DNA of 34,948 bases from Oscillospiraceae bacterium (lineage in GTDB: Bacteria > Bacillota > Clostridia > Oscillospirales > CAG-272), in assembly GCA_015065215.1 (NCBI GenBank), contig SVQT01000001.1, positions 98,237-133,184 on the forward strand. Direction: 5' to 3'. This document shows positions 23,423 to 31,194 of this stretch, piece after piece (the stretch's first letter is position 1; every line of letters begins with the position of its first letter). Both the position numbers and the translations under genes were made by a program. The notes under the pieces are model-generated. The model searched no databases and was not told the origin of the DNA. It worked only from the letters and a program-made list of their open reading frames with translations.

Positions 23423-23451
23423 ATTATATCTATTACACGTGCGAAAGTCAA
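23423..23451 (-). promoter_or_regulatory. Sigma-A promoter for the nusB-recN-ybaK operon
   Basis: TTGACT (23446-23451), 17-base spacer and TATAAT (23423-23428) on the minus strand. The leader to the nusB ATG is about 48 bases and contains an AT-rich inverted repeat and a short GC stem. Confidence 0.78.
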
Positions 23452-23498
23452 TATAAAAGTGAATATTATTATGTATTTTTGTATAAATTTTCTTGCCA

Positions 23499-23537
23499 AC
23501 GGAAAAGCGGGGCCCGTTTTGGTCCCCGCTTTTCCGT
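23499..23537 (-). terminator. Strong hairpin downstream of rubredoxin, probable terminator
   Basis: A perfect 14-bp stem (23499-23512 with 23524-23537) around an 11-base loop lies 14 bases after the rubredoxin stop. It lacks a clean U tract in either direction, so termination is inferred from the position between two transcription units. Confidence 0.55.
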
Positions 23538-23550
23538 CATATCCGCGTTT

Positions 23551-23730
23551 TTACTCTTCTTGGTCTTCTTCTGTTACCTTTTCAAAGTTCTCTTTTGTAG
23601 CGCCACAAAGCGGACACTCAAAATCCTCCGGCAGGTCCTCAAAATCGGTTCCCTCCGCGATCCCGTTGTCCGGATCTCCGTTTTTGGGATCGTACTCATA
23701 TCCGCAAAGTTCACAAACATAAATTGCCAT
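23551..23730 (-). CDS. Rubredoxin
   Basis: A 59-residue iron protein. The two knuckles that bind one Fe are CELCG (6-10) and CPLCG (38-42 region), with [19 protein letters not shown] and FEDLPEDF between them. The common tryptophan before the second knuckle is Phe here, and a short acidic tail (EEDQEE) follows. Rubredoxins carry single electrons in the cytoplasm of anaerobes, often to superoxide reductase, rubrerythrin or flavodiiron proteins for oxygen defence. The ATG at 23730 has GGAGGA eight bases upstream; the in-frame extension to 23784 would run through the -10. It is transcribed alone. Confidence 0.95.
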   Translation of the reverse strand: MAIYVCELCGYEYDPKNGDPDNGIAEGTDFEDLPEDFECPLCGATKENFEKVTEEDQEE

Positions 23731-23763
23731 GGGTAAATCCTCCGTAATTTGATTTGCACTATT

Positions 23764-23792
23764 ATCATAATCCGCAAAAGGCATCTTGTCAA
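23764..23792 (-). promoter_or_regulatory. Sigma-A promoter for rubredoxin
   Basis: TTGACA (23787-23792), 17-base spacer and TATGAT (23764-23769) on the minus strand, with about 30 bases of leader before the ATG at 23730. Confidence 0.8.
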
Positions 23793-23860
23793 GAGTTTTT
23801 TTGCGACTGCGTCAAAAGCTTGTAAATTTTCAATTCCCCGCCGGCGTTTTTCAAAAGTGT

Positions 23861-24523
23861 TTATTCCGCGTGTTCGTGATAGATCTTTCTCTCGTCGTCT
23901 GTCTCGGAAGAGTAGATTTTGATCAAGTTCGCGATCATTTGCGCGGTTCCCTCTACACCAAGCAAAGAGCTGTCAAGCGACATATGATAATTTTCAAATT
24001 TGCCCCATTTTTTGCCTGTGTAGAAATTATAATAGTTGATCCGCTTTTTATCGGTTTTGTTGATCAGACTTTCTGCTTCGCTTCGACCGCACTCATGGCG
24101 CTCCATGACACGGTGAACACGGGATTCATAATCCGAATAGATGAAAAAGCTGAGGCGATGGGGATGGTTGCGCAGAACATAGTCGGCACATCGGCCGATA
24201 AAAATGGCGGTTCCCGCTTCTGCCGCTTCTTTTATGATCTCTGTTTGGGTAATGAAAAGTTGATCGTTGATCGGCACATCAACGCCCAAATGACGGGCGC
24301 TGTAAATGGAAGAGCCCATGGCCAAAGTATAGAGAAGGCTGCTTGCCGCTTTTTCATCCACACGCCGCAAATAATCCGGACTGATCCCCCTCTTTTCCGC
24401 CGCCATGATCAGCAGCTCCTTATCATAAACCTTGATACCAAGAAGCTCGCCTACACGGACACCGATGTCTCTGCCACCGCTACCAAATTGCCGTCCGATC
24501 GTAATTGCCAATTTTTCTGCCAT
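23861..24523 (-). CDS. Cytidylate kinase-like family protein
   Basis: A 220-residue P-loop protein. The N-terminus LAITIGRQFGSGGRDIG (5-21) is the nucleotide-binding loop of the cytidylate-kinase-like family, followed by LLGIKVYDKELLIMAAE, a phosphoryl-acceptor region, and FIGRCADYVLRNHP and FFIYSDYESRVHRVMER further on. It presumably phosphorylates a nucleotide or similar small molecule, but these proteins are separate from the essential Cmk and their substrate is not established. The ATG at 24523 is chosen for AAAGGAG seven bases upstream; the open frame extends 80 codons further but crosses the promoter. It is divergent from the flippase gene. Confidence 0.85.
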   Translation of the reverse strand: MAEKLAITIGRQFGSGGRDIGVRVGELLGIKVYDKELLIMAAEKRGISPDYLRRVDEKAASSLLYTLAMGSSIYSARHLGVDVPINDQLFITQTEIIKEAAEAGTAIFIGRCADYVLRNHPHRLSFFIYSDYESRVHRVMERHECGRSEAESLINKTDKKRINYYNFYTGKKWGKFENYHMSLDSSLLGVEGTAQMIANLIKIYSSETDDERKIYHEHAE

Positions 24524-24571
24524 GGAAATTCTCCTTTCAATAATCTTGCCGGCCAAAGCCATCTCATTCAC

Positions 24572-24600
24572 ATTATAGCATATTTGCGCTTTTTTGTAAA
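24572..24600 (-). promoter_or_regulatory. Sigma-A promoter for the cytidylate kinase-like gene
   Basis: TTTACA (24595-24600), 17-base spacer and TATAAT (24572-24577) on the minus strand, about 45 bases upstream of the ATG at 24523. No equally clear promoter was found for the divergent flippase gene in the same 139-base gap. Confidence 0.75.
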
Positions 24601-24662
24601 GAGACTTTCCGACAGTGCTAATCTTATTTTTTTCGGAATAAATTTTACTTGAGGTGAAAAAA

Positions 24663-26282
24663 ATGAGAACAAAACGAAAATACTTGTATAACGCACTTCT
24701 GTTAACACTTGTCACGCTCTTGATGCGCACCGTAACTGTCAGCTTCAATGTATATGTTTCCAATCAAGCCGGTGCTGATGCAATGGGATTGCTTTCGCTT
24801 GTTTCAGGCGTTTACGGCTTTGCCGTAACACTTGCTACCTCGGGCATTCAATTGGCAACGGTCAGAACGATTGCGGAACGCTTAGAGCTTTCCGGCGGAA
24901 GAGAAAACAAACGTTGTGTATTGGCCTGTCTTGGCTACGCCGCCTTTTTTGGCAGCATCGCGTCGGTATTGCTTTTCTCCTTCGCAACGCCGATTGGCGT
25001 TAAGCTGCTACGGGACACACGCACCGTCCGCGCCTTACGCACATTATCCTTTACGCTATTGCCCATTGCGCTCAGCTCTGTTTTAAACGGCTATTTTACC
25101 GCCGTCAGAAGAGCCTGGAAAAATGCCGTTACACAAGTTACAGAGCAAGGGGTCAAAATCGCTTTTACCACCTATTTGCTATTGGCGGTCGCCCCCAAAA
25201 GCGTAGAAGGCTCGATGCTGGCTATTCTTTTGGGCGGCGCGGTCGCCGAAAGCCTTTCACTGCTTTTAAATCTGATTTTTTACCAGCTTGACAAACGGCA
25301 TTTCCGTCATATCGCGAAAGAAAAAAAAGCAGGCCAAAGCCCCAAAAAGGTGGGCGTTGCCGCCATTGCCTTGCCGGTGGCGATCAGCGCATATATACGG
25401 TCAGGTTTACTTTCAATAGAACATATTTTAATCCCAAGAGGACTTTCAGCCCATGGATCCGGAAACGCGGCCGCGCTTGCGGCTTACGGCTCCTTGCAAA
25501 GCATGGCCCTGCCCGTCATTTTGTATCCTGCTGCCATTCTATCCTCTTTTTCCGCGCTTCTGATCCCGGAAATGACCGAACAGCAAGCAACTGGAAACAA
25601 GACTGAAATCCGCTATATTGCGGGACGTGTTTACCAGATGACCCTTCTTTTTTCTATTGGTGTCAGCGGCGTGATGTTTTTTCTGGCAAGAGAGCTTGGA
25701 ACCGTACTTTATCACAGCGAGGAGGTCGCCGTTTTCATTCGTCAATTGGCGCCCCTGATTCCCATCATGTATTTAGATACCGCCACCGACGGCATGCTAA
25801 AGGGCCTTGGACAGCAAGTATATTCCATGAACGTCAATATTGCCGACGCGCTGATCTCGGTGATAGCGGTAGCCATATTGGTTCCCCACATGGGTATTTC
25901 AGGATATGTGATCACCATTTACATTACCGAAATTTTCAACGCGGCATGCAGTGTGACACGCCTTTTAAAAATCACGGGATACCGCCCCAAACTCCTTACT
26001 CTTTTTTTGCGTCCGCTCTCTTCGGTAATTGGAGCAACATGCTGTGGTAACTTACTCTTCTCATTATGCTTTCCTAACACCAACGGCACCGGTCTTTCTT
26101 TGTTTTTCCATATTCTTCTTACCTTTTTTCTGTACATCGCATTTTTACTTTTCACCGGTGGATTTGGGCGCGCCGACATCAAGTGGCTGATCGGTTCTCT
26201 ACTGCCCCACCCAATCCCCAAAGTGCCGAAACCGCAAAAAACAGTTTCAACAGCGACTTTGATCAAAAGTCCAAAGCGATGA
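24663..26282 (+). CDS. SpoVB/MurJ-like polysaccharide or lipid-linked flippase (MOP superfamily)
   Basis: A 539-residue membrane protein with about 14 predicted helices, starting MRTKRKYLYNALLLTLVTLL and containing SNQAGADAMGLLSLVSGVYG (34-53 region) and SIEHILIPRGL, which resemble the SpoVB branch of the multidrug/oligosaccharidyl-lipid/polysaccharide exporters. SpoVB flips peptidoglycan precursors for the spore cortex; relatives such as MurJ do so for the vegetative wall. Whether this organism sporulates cannot be judged here. The ATG at 24663 has GAGGTGA five bases upstream; an in-frame GTG at 24654 lies inside that site and is rejected. The C-terminal 20 residues are a basic cytoplasmic tail. 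Confidence 0.85.
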   Translation: MRTKRKYLYNALLLTLVTLLMRTVTVSFNVYVSNQAGADAMGLLSLVSGVYGFAVTLATSGIQLATVRTIAERLELSGGRENKRCVLACLGYAAFFGSIASVLLFSFATPIGVKLLRDTRTVRALRTLSFTLLPIALSSVLNGYFTAVRRAWKNAVTQVTEQGVKIAFTTYLLLAVAPKSVEGSMLAILLGGAVAESLSLLLNLIFYQLDKRHFRHIAKEKKAGQSPKKVGVAAIALPVAISAYIRSGLLSIEHILIPRGLSAHGSGNAAALAAYGSLQSMALPVILYPAAILSSFSALLIPEMTEQQATGNKTEIRYIAGRVYQMTLLFSIGVSGVMFFLARELGTVLYHSEEVAVFIRQLAPLIPIMYLDTATDGMLKGLGQQVYSMNVNIADALISVIAVAILVPHMGISGYVITIYITEIFNAACSVTRLLKITGYRPKLLTLFLRPLSSVIGATCCGNLLFSLCFPNTNGTGLSLFFHILLTFFLYIAFLLFTGGFGRADIKWLIGSLLPHPIPKVPKPQKTVSTATLIKSPKR

Positions 26283-26313
26283 CGATTTCTTTTTTTCGAA
26301 ATGCAAGGATGAT

Positions 26314-26347
26314 CGGTAAAAAATAGCCATTTTCTGTTTTTTTACCG
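26314..26347 (+). terminator. Weak A/T-rich hairpin after the flippase gene, possible terminator
   Basis: CGGTAAAAAA (26314-26323) pairs with TTTTTTACCG (26338-26347) around a 14-base loop. It lies 31 bases after the stop but is low in GC and is followed by only a few T, so it may be a poor terminator. Confidence 0.4.
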
Positions 26348-26403
26348 CTTTTGAGACAAAAGTGGATCAATTTAACTTTATAAGCGAGCAATTTGGCCTT
26401 ATT

Positions 26404-26415
26404 TTTGTTAACAAA
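26404..26415. promoter_or_regulatory. 12-base perfect palindrome upstream of the pckG promoter
   Basis: TTTGTTAACAAA is a perfect palindrome 22 bases upstream of the -35 of pckG. It could be an upstream activator or repressor site. Only the first half looks like a Rex box, so no regulator is assigned. Confidence 0.3.
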
Positions 26416-26437
26416 TTGTAACATATGAAAGTTGCTG

Positions 26438-26466
26438 TTGAAAAACTTGCAAAATTGTAGTAAAAT
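26438..26466 (+). promoter_or_regulatory. Sigma-A promoter for pckG
   Basis: TTGAAA (26438-26443), 17-base spacer and TAAAAT (26461-26466). Transcription should start near 26473, giving a leader of about 70 bases that contains a strong hairpin at 26480-26516. Confidence 0.78.
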
Positions 26467-26479
26467 CATACTGGGAAAC

Positions 26480-26516
26480 GATTGTGCCACGGTTCAAAAA
26501 ATGAGCCGGCACAATC
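26480..26516 (+). promoter_or_regulatory. 5'-leader hairpin of pckG mRNA
   Basis: GATTGTGCC (26480-26488) pairs perfectly with GGCACAATC (26508-26516), and inside it GGTTC (26491-26495) pairs with GAGCC (26503-26507, one G-U) around an A-rich loop, separated by a two-base bulge. No T run follows, so it is not an intrinsic terminator. It may protect the transcript's 5' end or be a regulatory element. Confidence 0.55.
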
Positions 26517-26543
26517 CCAAATATAATAGGAGATTTGGAAACT

Positions 26544-28325
26544 ATGACCAACAACAAGTACGTTTTGTCCTGGATCGACGAAATGGCCGCTATGACCCAG
26601 CCCGATAAAATCGTCTGGATCGATGGCTCTGAGGAACAGGCCGAGGCTCTGCGCGCAGAGGCTTGCTCCACCGGTGAGATGATCAAGCTCAATCAAGATC
26701 TTCTCCCCAACTGCTACCTGCACCGCACCGCCGTCAACGACGTTGCTCGTGTAGAGGGCAGAACCTATATCTGCACCGAGACCAAGGAAGCAGCAGGCAA
26801 CATCAACAACTGGATGGCTCCCGCCGAAATGAAGGAAAAGCTCTTCAAGCTATACAAGGGCTCCATGAAGGGTCGCACCATGTACGTCATTCCTTATTCC
26901 ATGGGCGTTGTTGGCTCCGACTTTGCCAAGTACGGTATTGAGCTGACCGACTCCATCTACGTTGTACTCAACATGCTCATCATGACCCGTGTTGGCACCA
27001 ACGTACTTGAGGCTCTCGGCGATAGCGCGGACTATATCAAGGGTCTGCACGCCAGAGCTGATATTGACGAGGAAAACCGCTATATCACCCACTTCCCCGA
27101 AACCAACGAGATCATGTCCGTGAACTCCGGCTACGGCGGAAACGTGCTGCTGGGCAAGAAGTGCTTCGCTTTGCGTATTGCTTCTTATCTGGGCCGCAAA
27201 GAGGGCTGGATGGCTGAGCACATGCTCATTCTGGGCGTGAAGTACCCCAATGGCGATAAGAAGTATATCACCGCCGCATTCCCCTCCGCTTGCGGTAAGA
27301 CCAACCTCGCTATGCTCATTCCCCCCGAGGTTTACAAGAAGCAGGGCTATGAGGTTGAGTGTGTCGGTGACGACATCGCTTGGCTCCGCGTAGGCGAGGA
27401 CGGCCGCCTGTGGGCAGTCAACCCCGAGAACGGATTCTTCGGCGTTGCACCCGGCACCAACGACAAGTCCAACCCCAACGCGCTGGCTACCACCATGCGC
27501 GACACCATCTTCACCAACGTTGTGCATGACACCAAGAACAACACCGTTTGGTGGGAGGGCCTGAACGACAATCCTCCCCAGCCCGGTGACGCCATCGACT
27601 GGAAGGGCAATCCTTGGGACTGCACCAAGTACGACAAGAAGGACAAGTCCACCTGCGGCGCGCATCCCAACTCCCGCTTCACGGCTCTGGCCAAGAACTG
27701 CCCCTGCATTTCTCCCGAGTTTAACAGCCTGAAGGGTGTACCGGTATCCGCTATCGTATTCGGCGGCCGTCGCGCCAAGACCGCTCCCCTGGTTTACCAG
27801 TCCTTCGGCTGGCAGCACGGCTCCTTCGTTGGCTCCATCATGGCCTCCGAGACTACAGCAGCAGCTGCTGGTGCCGTCGGCGTTGTCCGTCGCGATCCCA
27901 TGGCTATGCGTCCCTTCGTTGGCTACAACATGGGCGACTACTGGCAGCACTGGTTGGATATGGGCAAGAAGATCCCCAATCCTCCCATGATCTTCCACGT
28001 CAACTGGTTCCGCACCGATGACGAAGGTCACTTCATCTGGCCCGGCTTTGGTGACAATATGCGCGTTCTGCTCTGGATCCTGGCTCGTTGCGAGGGTAAG
28101 GTTGACGCCGTTGAGACCGCGATCGGCTACGTTCCGAAGGCTGAGGACATCAACATTGAGGGTCTGGACATCACCCTTGACACCATCAAAAATCTGCTTT
28201 CTGTTGACACCGCTTCCTGGAAGGAAGATATTGCCAACATTAAGGACTTCTACGCACAGGTCGGCGAGGCTGTTCCTGCCACCATGTACGAGGAGCTTGC
28301 AGCTCTCGAGAAGAGACTGGGCTAA
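26544..28325 (+). CDS. pckG: Phosphoenolpyruvate carboxykinase (GTP)
   Basis: A 593-residue GTP-dependent enzyme interconverting oxaloacetate plus GTP with PEP, GDP and CO2. The P-loop FPSACGKTNLAM is at 246-257 with the reactive cysteine of the GTP-type family (the ATP-type enzyme has a different loop and is unrelated in overall sequence); GDDIAWL and NPENGFFGVAPGTN supply metal and guanine contacts. In fermenting anaerobes it often works toward oxaloacetate formation to feed succinate or amino acid synthesis, which is inference here. The ATG at 26544 is used; the in-frame TTG at 26535 is too close to AGGAG. Codon use is strongly biased (lysine nearly always AAG), unlike its neighbours, indicating very high expression. 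Monocistronic. Confidence 0.97.
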   Translation: MTNNKYVLSWIDEMAAMTQPDKIVWIDGSEEQAEALRAEACSTGEMIKLNQDLLPNCYLHRTAVNDVARVEGRTYICTETKEAAGNINNWMAPAEMKEKLFKLYKGSMKGRTMYVIPYSMGVVGSDFAKYGIELTDSIYVVLNMLIMTRVGTNVLEALGDSADYIKGLHARADIDEENRYITHFPETNEIMSVNSGYGGNVLLGKKCFALRIASYLGRKEGWMAEHMLILGVKYPNGDKKYITAAFPSACGKTNLAMLIPPEVYKKQGYEVECVGDDIAWLRVGEDGRLWAVNPENGFFGVAPGTNDKSNPNALATTMRDTIFTNVVHDTKNNTVWWEGLNDNPPQPGDAIDWKGNPWDCTKYDKKDKSTCGAHPNSRFTALAKNCPCISPEFNSLKGVPVSAIVFGGRRAKTAPLVYQSFGWQHGSFVGSIMASETTAAAAGAVGVVRRDPMAMRPFVGYNMGDYWQHWLDMGKKIPNPPMIFHVNWFRTDDEGHFIWPGFGDNMRVLLWILARCEGKVDAVETAIGYVPKAEDINIEGLDITLDTIKNLLSVDTASWKEDIANIKDFYAQVGEAVPATMYEELAALEKRLG

Positions 28326-28340
28326 TTCCCTGATATGCAA

Positions 28341-28374
28341 AAACAAAAAACCGCCTTCGGGCGGTTTTTTGTTT
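28341..28374. terminator. Bidirectional terminator between pckG and the sugar operon
   Basis: A 15-bp perfect stem (28341-28355 with 28360-28374) closed by a TTCG tetraloop, with A-run and T-run in the outer stem. It can end both pckG (plus) and the converging ROK-GH2-GH78-RpiB transcript (minus). Confidence 0.95.
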
Positions 28375-28383
28375 CTTTAAAGC

Positions 28384-28402
28384 GGACGACCGATGGTCGC
28401 CC
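28384..28402. repeat. REP-like palindrome in the 3' region of the sugar operon
   Basis: GGACGACC, GAT, GGTCGCCC forms an 8-bp stem with one G-U pair and a three-base loop, followed by CCTACATTTTG. On the minus strand it reads GTAGGGGCGACC..., a form I have seen as a dispersed intergenic element in related Clostridia genomes. It occurs only once in this window, so repetition is not shown here. Confidence 0.45.
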
Positions 28403-28415
28403 CTACATTTTGTTT

Positions 28416-28991
28416 TTAATTCTCCGGCTTTTTCTCCAATTTCAAGGGGTAATCGCCTAGATGCTCCATTTTGAAGCCATTGGCCTTGTAGGATTCGTAG
28501 TCAAAGGCTTCCAGCTCATCGATGGCCAGCTTATGGAACTCGTAAAAGTTCTTCCACCACTCATAGCCGCTGCCAAGCTCTGCGCCGAGGTAAGCGTCGG
28601 CAATATCGCAGCCCATGGCGGGGGCTACGTAAAAGGCACCCATGGCCAGGACGTTCACGCCGTTGCCGGTGATGGCACGCAGGGCGGCGGGCACGCTCTC
28701 CACCACGCCCGCGTGAACGTGGGGGCACTTAGAGGCGGCGATATGAATGCCCATGCCGGTACCACAGAACAGCAGCGCGCGCTCAAAGTTCCCCTCCGAG
28801 ATCTGCGCACCCACGCGCAGGCCTACGCGGTGGAACATATTTTCGGTGTCATCGGGATCACTGTCGGCGGTCACGCCCAGATCGGTGATCTTCCAGCCCT
28901 TTTCCTTCAAATGGGCCACCACGGCCTCCTTCAGTGGGTAGCCCGCGAAATCGGCACCTACAACCAGATATTTGTCTTTTACAGTTTTCAT
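28416..28991 (-). CDS. RpiB/LacA/LacB-family sugar-phosphate isomerase-like protein
   Basis: A 191-residue protein with the RpiB fold: VVGADFAGYPLKEAVVAHL (10-28), FCGTGMGIHIAASKCPHVHAG (split at 75-95), and GNGVNVLAMGAFYV (109-122). The cysteine that acts as general base in ribose-5-phosphate isomerase B is present at 76. Two histidines conserved in that family are missing: the GxDHAG motif is GADFAG, and the HN ring-opening motif is GN at 109-110. A C-terminal extension of about 45 residues follows the normal end of RpiB. It likely acts on a sugar phosphate made by the operon. GGAGAG lies five bases before the ATG, inside the end of the rhamnosidase gene, which it overlaps by four bases. 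Confidence 0.8.
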   Translation of the reverse strand: MKTVKDKYLVVGADFAGYPLKEAVVAHLKEKGWKITDLGVTADSDPDDTENMFHRVGLRVGAQISEGNFERALLFCGTGMGIHIAASKCPHVHAGVVESVPAALRAITGNGVNVLAMGAFYVAPAMGCDIADAYLGAELGSGYEWWKNFYEFHKLAIDELEAFDYESYKANGFKMEHLGDYPLKLEKKPEN

Positions 28992-31177
28992 TTTTTCTCT
29001 CCTATCATAAATTGATGCTTCCCTGCCGTCAGCACCTCGCCGCCAAAGGTAGCCGTGATCCCCTCGGGAATATTGACCTTATAAAGAAATTGCCCGTTCT
29101 GATAGCTCCACTCAGCCTCAATACGGCCGCGAACGGTATCCTCATGTCCCCTCACAAAGCCGATCTCCTTTAAAAAGGCGGGCTTTAGCTCGATTTTTTC
29201 AAAGGCGGGGGCGTTTTCATCGGGGCGAATGCCCAGCAAGGAGGTATAGAACCACCCCAACACGTTGGAGAACATGTGGTGATTGTGCGAGCCCTTGTCC
29301 TTGCCGTCCCAGCATTCCCAAAGCGTGGTAGCGCCGTCCAGATACCAGGTTTTGTACCCGGGCTCGCTCTCGGTGATGATCTTATAGGCATATTCAGGAT
29401 GCCCGCAGGCGGTGAGTGCATCGTACAGATACTGAATACCCACCATGCCGCTGGTCAGCTTGAACTCATCCCGCACCACCGCCTCGGCCAGCTGCTTTGC
29501 GATAATCTCACGGTCACGGTATAGCTCAAATTGTAGCAACATCGCAAGAGCCGTTTGAGAAGTGACAGTAGCATAGCCCTTTTCGTCTACATAGGTATCA
29601 ATAAATTCCTGCTCGATCTGCGCGGTTTTAGACTCCCAAGCAGTGCAGTCGTCGCCGTTCAGGCGGTGGGCCAGCGTGGTGACGCGCAAAGCCTTGATCA
29701 AGTAGAAATCCCGCACAAATTCCTTGGGGGTCAGTTTGCTGCTGCCGTTACCCAGCCAGTCGCCGAGGATAAACTCATGATTTTCCGCTTTTTTTTGCGT
29801 AAGCCACGCCACGTAGCGCTCAAAGTGGGAAATGGCGCCGATCAGCATGCCGCTGTCACCGGTATAAAGATAGGTGCGATACGGTAGCTCAAAAAGCAGG
29901 TTGTCGCAAACGGGGCCCCAATCGTCTCCCCAGCCGTGAGACGGGATCACGCCGGGATAAGAGCCGTCCTCGTAGGCATCGGCCTTCAGATCCTCAAACC
30001 ACTTTTCAAACAGGGGCTTGATGTCAAAATTGATCAAGATCTGCTCAGCGGTGGCGGCGGCATCGTTGGTCCAGCCCAGCTTTTCACGGGTGGGGCAGTC
30101 GGTCAGACACCAGAACAGATTGGAATAGGTAGAGCGGATGCCGGCATTGTAAATATAGTTGAGAATGGGATCGCCGGATTTAAAATCAGCCGTTCTGTCT
30201 ATATCCTGGTGAGTAAAGCAGGCACGGATCAAAGCAGGATCGGGGGCTTTGGAAAGTCCCTCGATCAGCACGTAGCGGAAGCCGTGATAGGAGAATTTCG
30301 GCTTAAAGGTATCCACGCCACCCGAGGCGATCAGCTTGTTCAGGTGAAAGGGACTCTCCGGGTAGAAATAGGGCTTATTCATCCCGTTGTACTTCAAATT
30401 CCCTTCCGCATCCAGATCCTCGCAGTAGCGGAACAGGATCTCGGTGTCGCGGGGCTCCTGCACCGTGATCTCCATATAGCCGGAGATGGTCACGCCAAAA
30501 TCCACCAGATACCCCTGATCGGTCTTGATGATCTCGCGGGGCGGGAGCGCCTCCGCTTCACGAATCGCCTTGCAGGGCGTGGGGCGAAGCTCGGCCGTTT
30601 CGGGGATCGGACGGCAGAAGACACTCTGCCAGTCGCTATCGTCATAGCCGCCAAAAAGCCAGCTGTCGTCGGCCTTGCGGGCGTCATAATACTCGCCGCT
30701 GCGCAGGTGGCTGAAAATGATCGGTGAGTGTTCACGGCTTGCCTTCCAGCTGCCATCACTCTCCAAAACCGTTTTACCGTTGATCTTCAGTGACAGCAAA
30801 AACTGCGGCGCATCCCGCCAGGTAGCCTCGTTATGGTGCCAGACGGTGGGAAAGCTCTCGTTAAAAAAGCCGTTGCCCGCTATGACGCCGATGGTGTTTT
30901 TACCGGGGCGCAAAAGCGCGGTCACGTCATAGGTGTTGTACCAAAGTAGCTTATTATAATTGCTGAGCGCCGAGATAAAAATATCCTCGGTGATCGGCTT
31001 GCCGTTGATGTAATAGCAGGCAAAGCCGGGGCTTTGCACCGCAATCCGCGCGTTTTTGATCTCTCCATCAATTTCAAATTCCCTGCGGAACAGCGGAACG
31101 GGATCATAAAGCGAAAATGCGGAGGGGGCCTCCTGCGCCTTGATATATACGGCACTGCCAAATACGGTGTCTTTCAT
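28988..31177 (-). CDS. Glycoside hydrolase family 78-like alpha-L-rhamnosidase
   Basis: A 729-residue enzyme. The N-terminal beta-sandwich region includes RIAVQSPGFACYYINGKPI and LRPGKNTIGVIAGNGFF, a rhamnosidase N-domain pattern; the second beta domain carries WKASREHSPIIFSHLRSGEY. The (alpha/alpha)6 barrel contains TDCPTREKLGWTNDAAATAE, the GH78 catalytic signature with acidic residues, and a C-terminal beta domain ends at FGGEVLTAGKHQF. Such enzymes remove terminal alpha-L-rhamnose from plant glycans or flavonoid glycosides. No signal peptide is visible, so the substrate is probably imported. The ATG at 31177 is used; a TTG at 31198 would overlap the upstream stop but lacks a ribosome site. 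Confidence 0.85.
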   Translation of the reverse strand: MKDTVFGSAVYIKAQEAPSAFSLYDPVPLFRREFEIDGEIKNARIAVQSPGFACYYINGKPITEDIFISALSNYNKLLWYNTYDVTALLRPGKNTIGVIAGNGFFNESFPTVWHHNEATWRDAPQFLLSLKINGKTVLESDGSWKASREHSPIIFSHLRSGEYYDARKADDSWLFGGYDDSDWQSVFCRPIPETAELRPTPCKAIREAEALPPREIIKTDQGYLVDFGVTISGYMEITVQEPRDTEILFRYCEDLDAEGNLKYNGMNKPYFYPESPFHLNKLIASGGVDTFKPKFSYHGFRYVLIEGLSKAPDPALIRACFTHQDIDRTADFKSGDPILNYIYNAGIRSTYSNLFWCLTDCPTREKLGWTNDAAATAEQILINFDIKPLFEKWFEDLKADAYEDGSYPGVIPSHGWGDDWGPVCDNLLFELPYRTYLYTGDSGMLIGAISHFERYVAWLTQKKAENHEFILGDWLGNGSSKLTPKEFVRDFYLIKALRVTTLAHRLNGDDCTAWESKTAQIEQEFIDTYVDEKGYATVTSQTALAMLLQFELYRDREIIAKQLAEAVVRDEFKLTSGMVGIQYLYDALTACGHPEYAYKIITESEPGYKTWYLDGATTLWECWDGKDKGSHNHHMFSNVLGWFYTSLLGIRPDENAPAFEKIELKPAFLKEIGFVRGHEDTVRGRIEAEWSYQNGQFLYKVNIPEGITATFGGEVLTAGKHQFMIGEKK

Positions 31178-31194
31178 AATATCGTCTGTCCTTT

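Noticed and set aside
23793-23860. Terminator for the cytidylate kinase-like gene
   Set aside because: Only a short imperfect stem (TTTTG, CAAAA) before an A-run on the minus strand; no clear T tract follows.
24524-24763. 80-codon N-terminal extension of the cytidylate kinase-like protein
   Set aside because: It crosses the -10 and -35 boxes and the divergent gene's start; the protein pattern begins at MAEKLAITIGRQ.
26404-26425. Rex-type redox operator upstream of pckG
   Set aside because: TTGTTAA is present but the expected TTAACAA half at the right spacing is not; kept only as a plain palindrome.
26850-28346. A 498-codon open frame on the minus strand, antisense to pckG
   Set aside because: It mirrors the codon bias of pckG; the translation shows no recognisable domain, and pckG is unmistakable.
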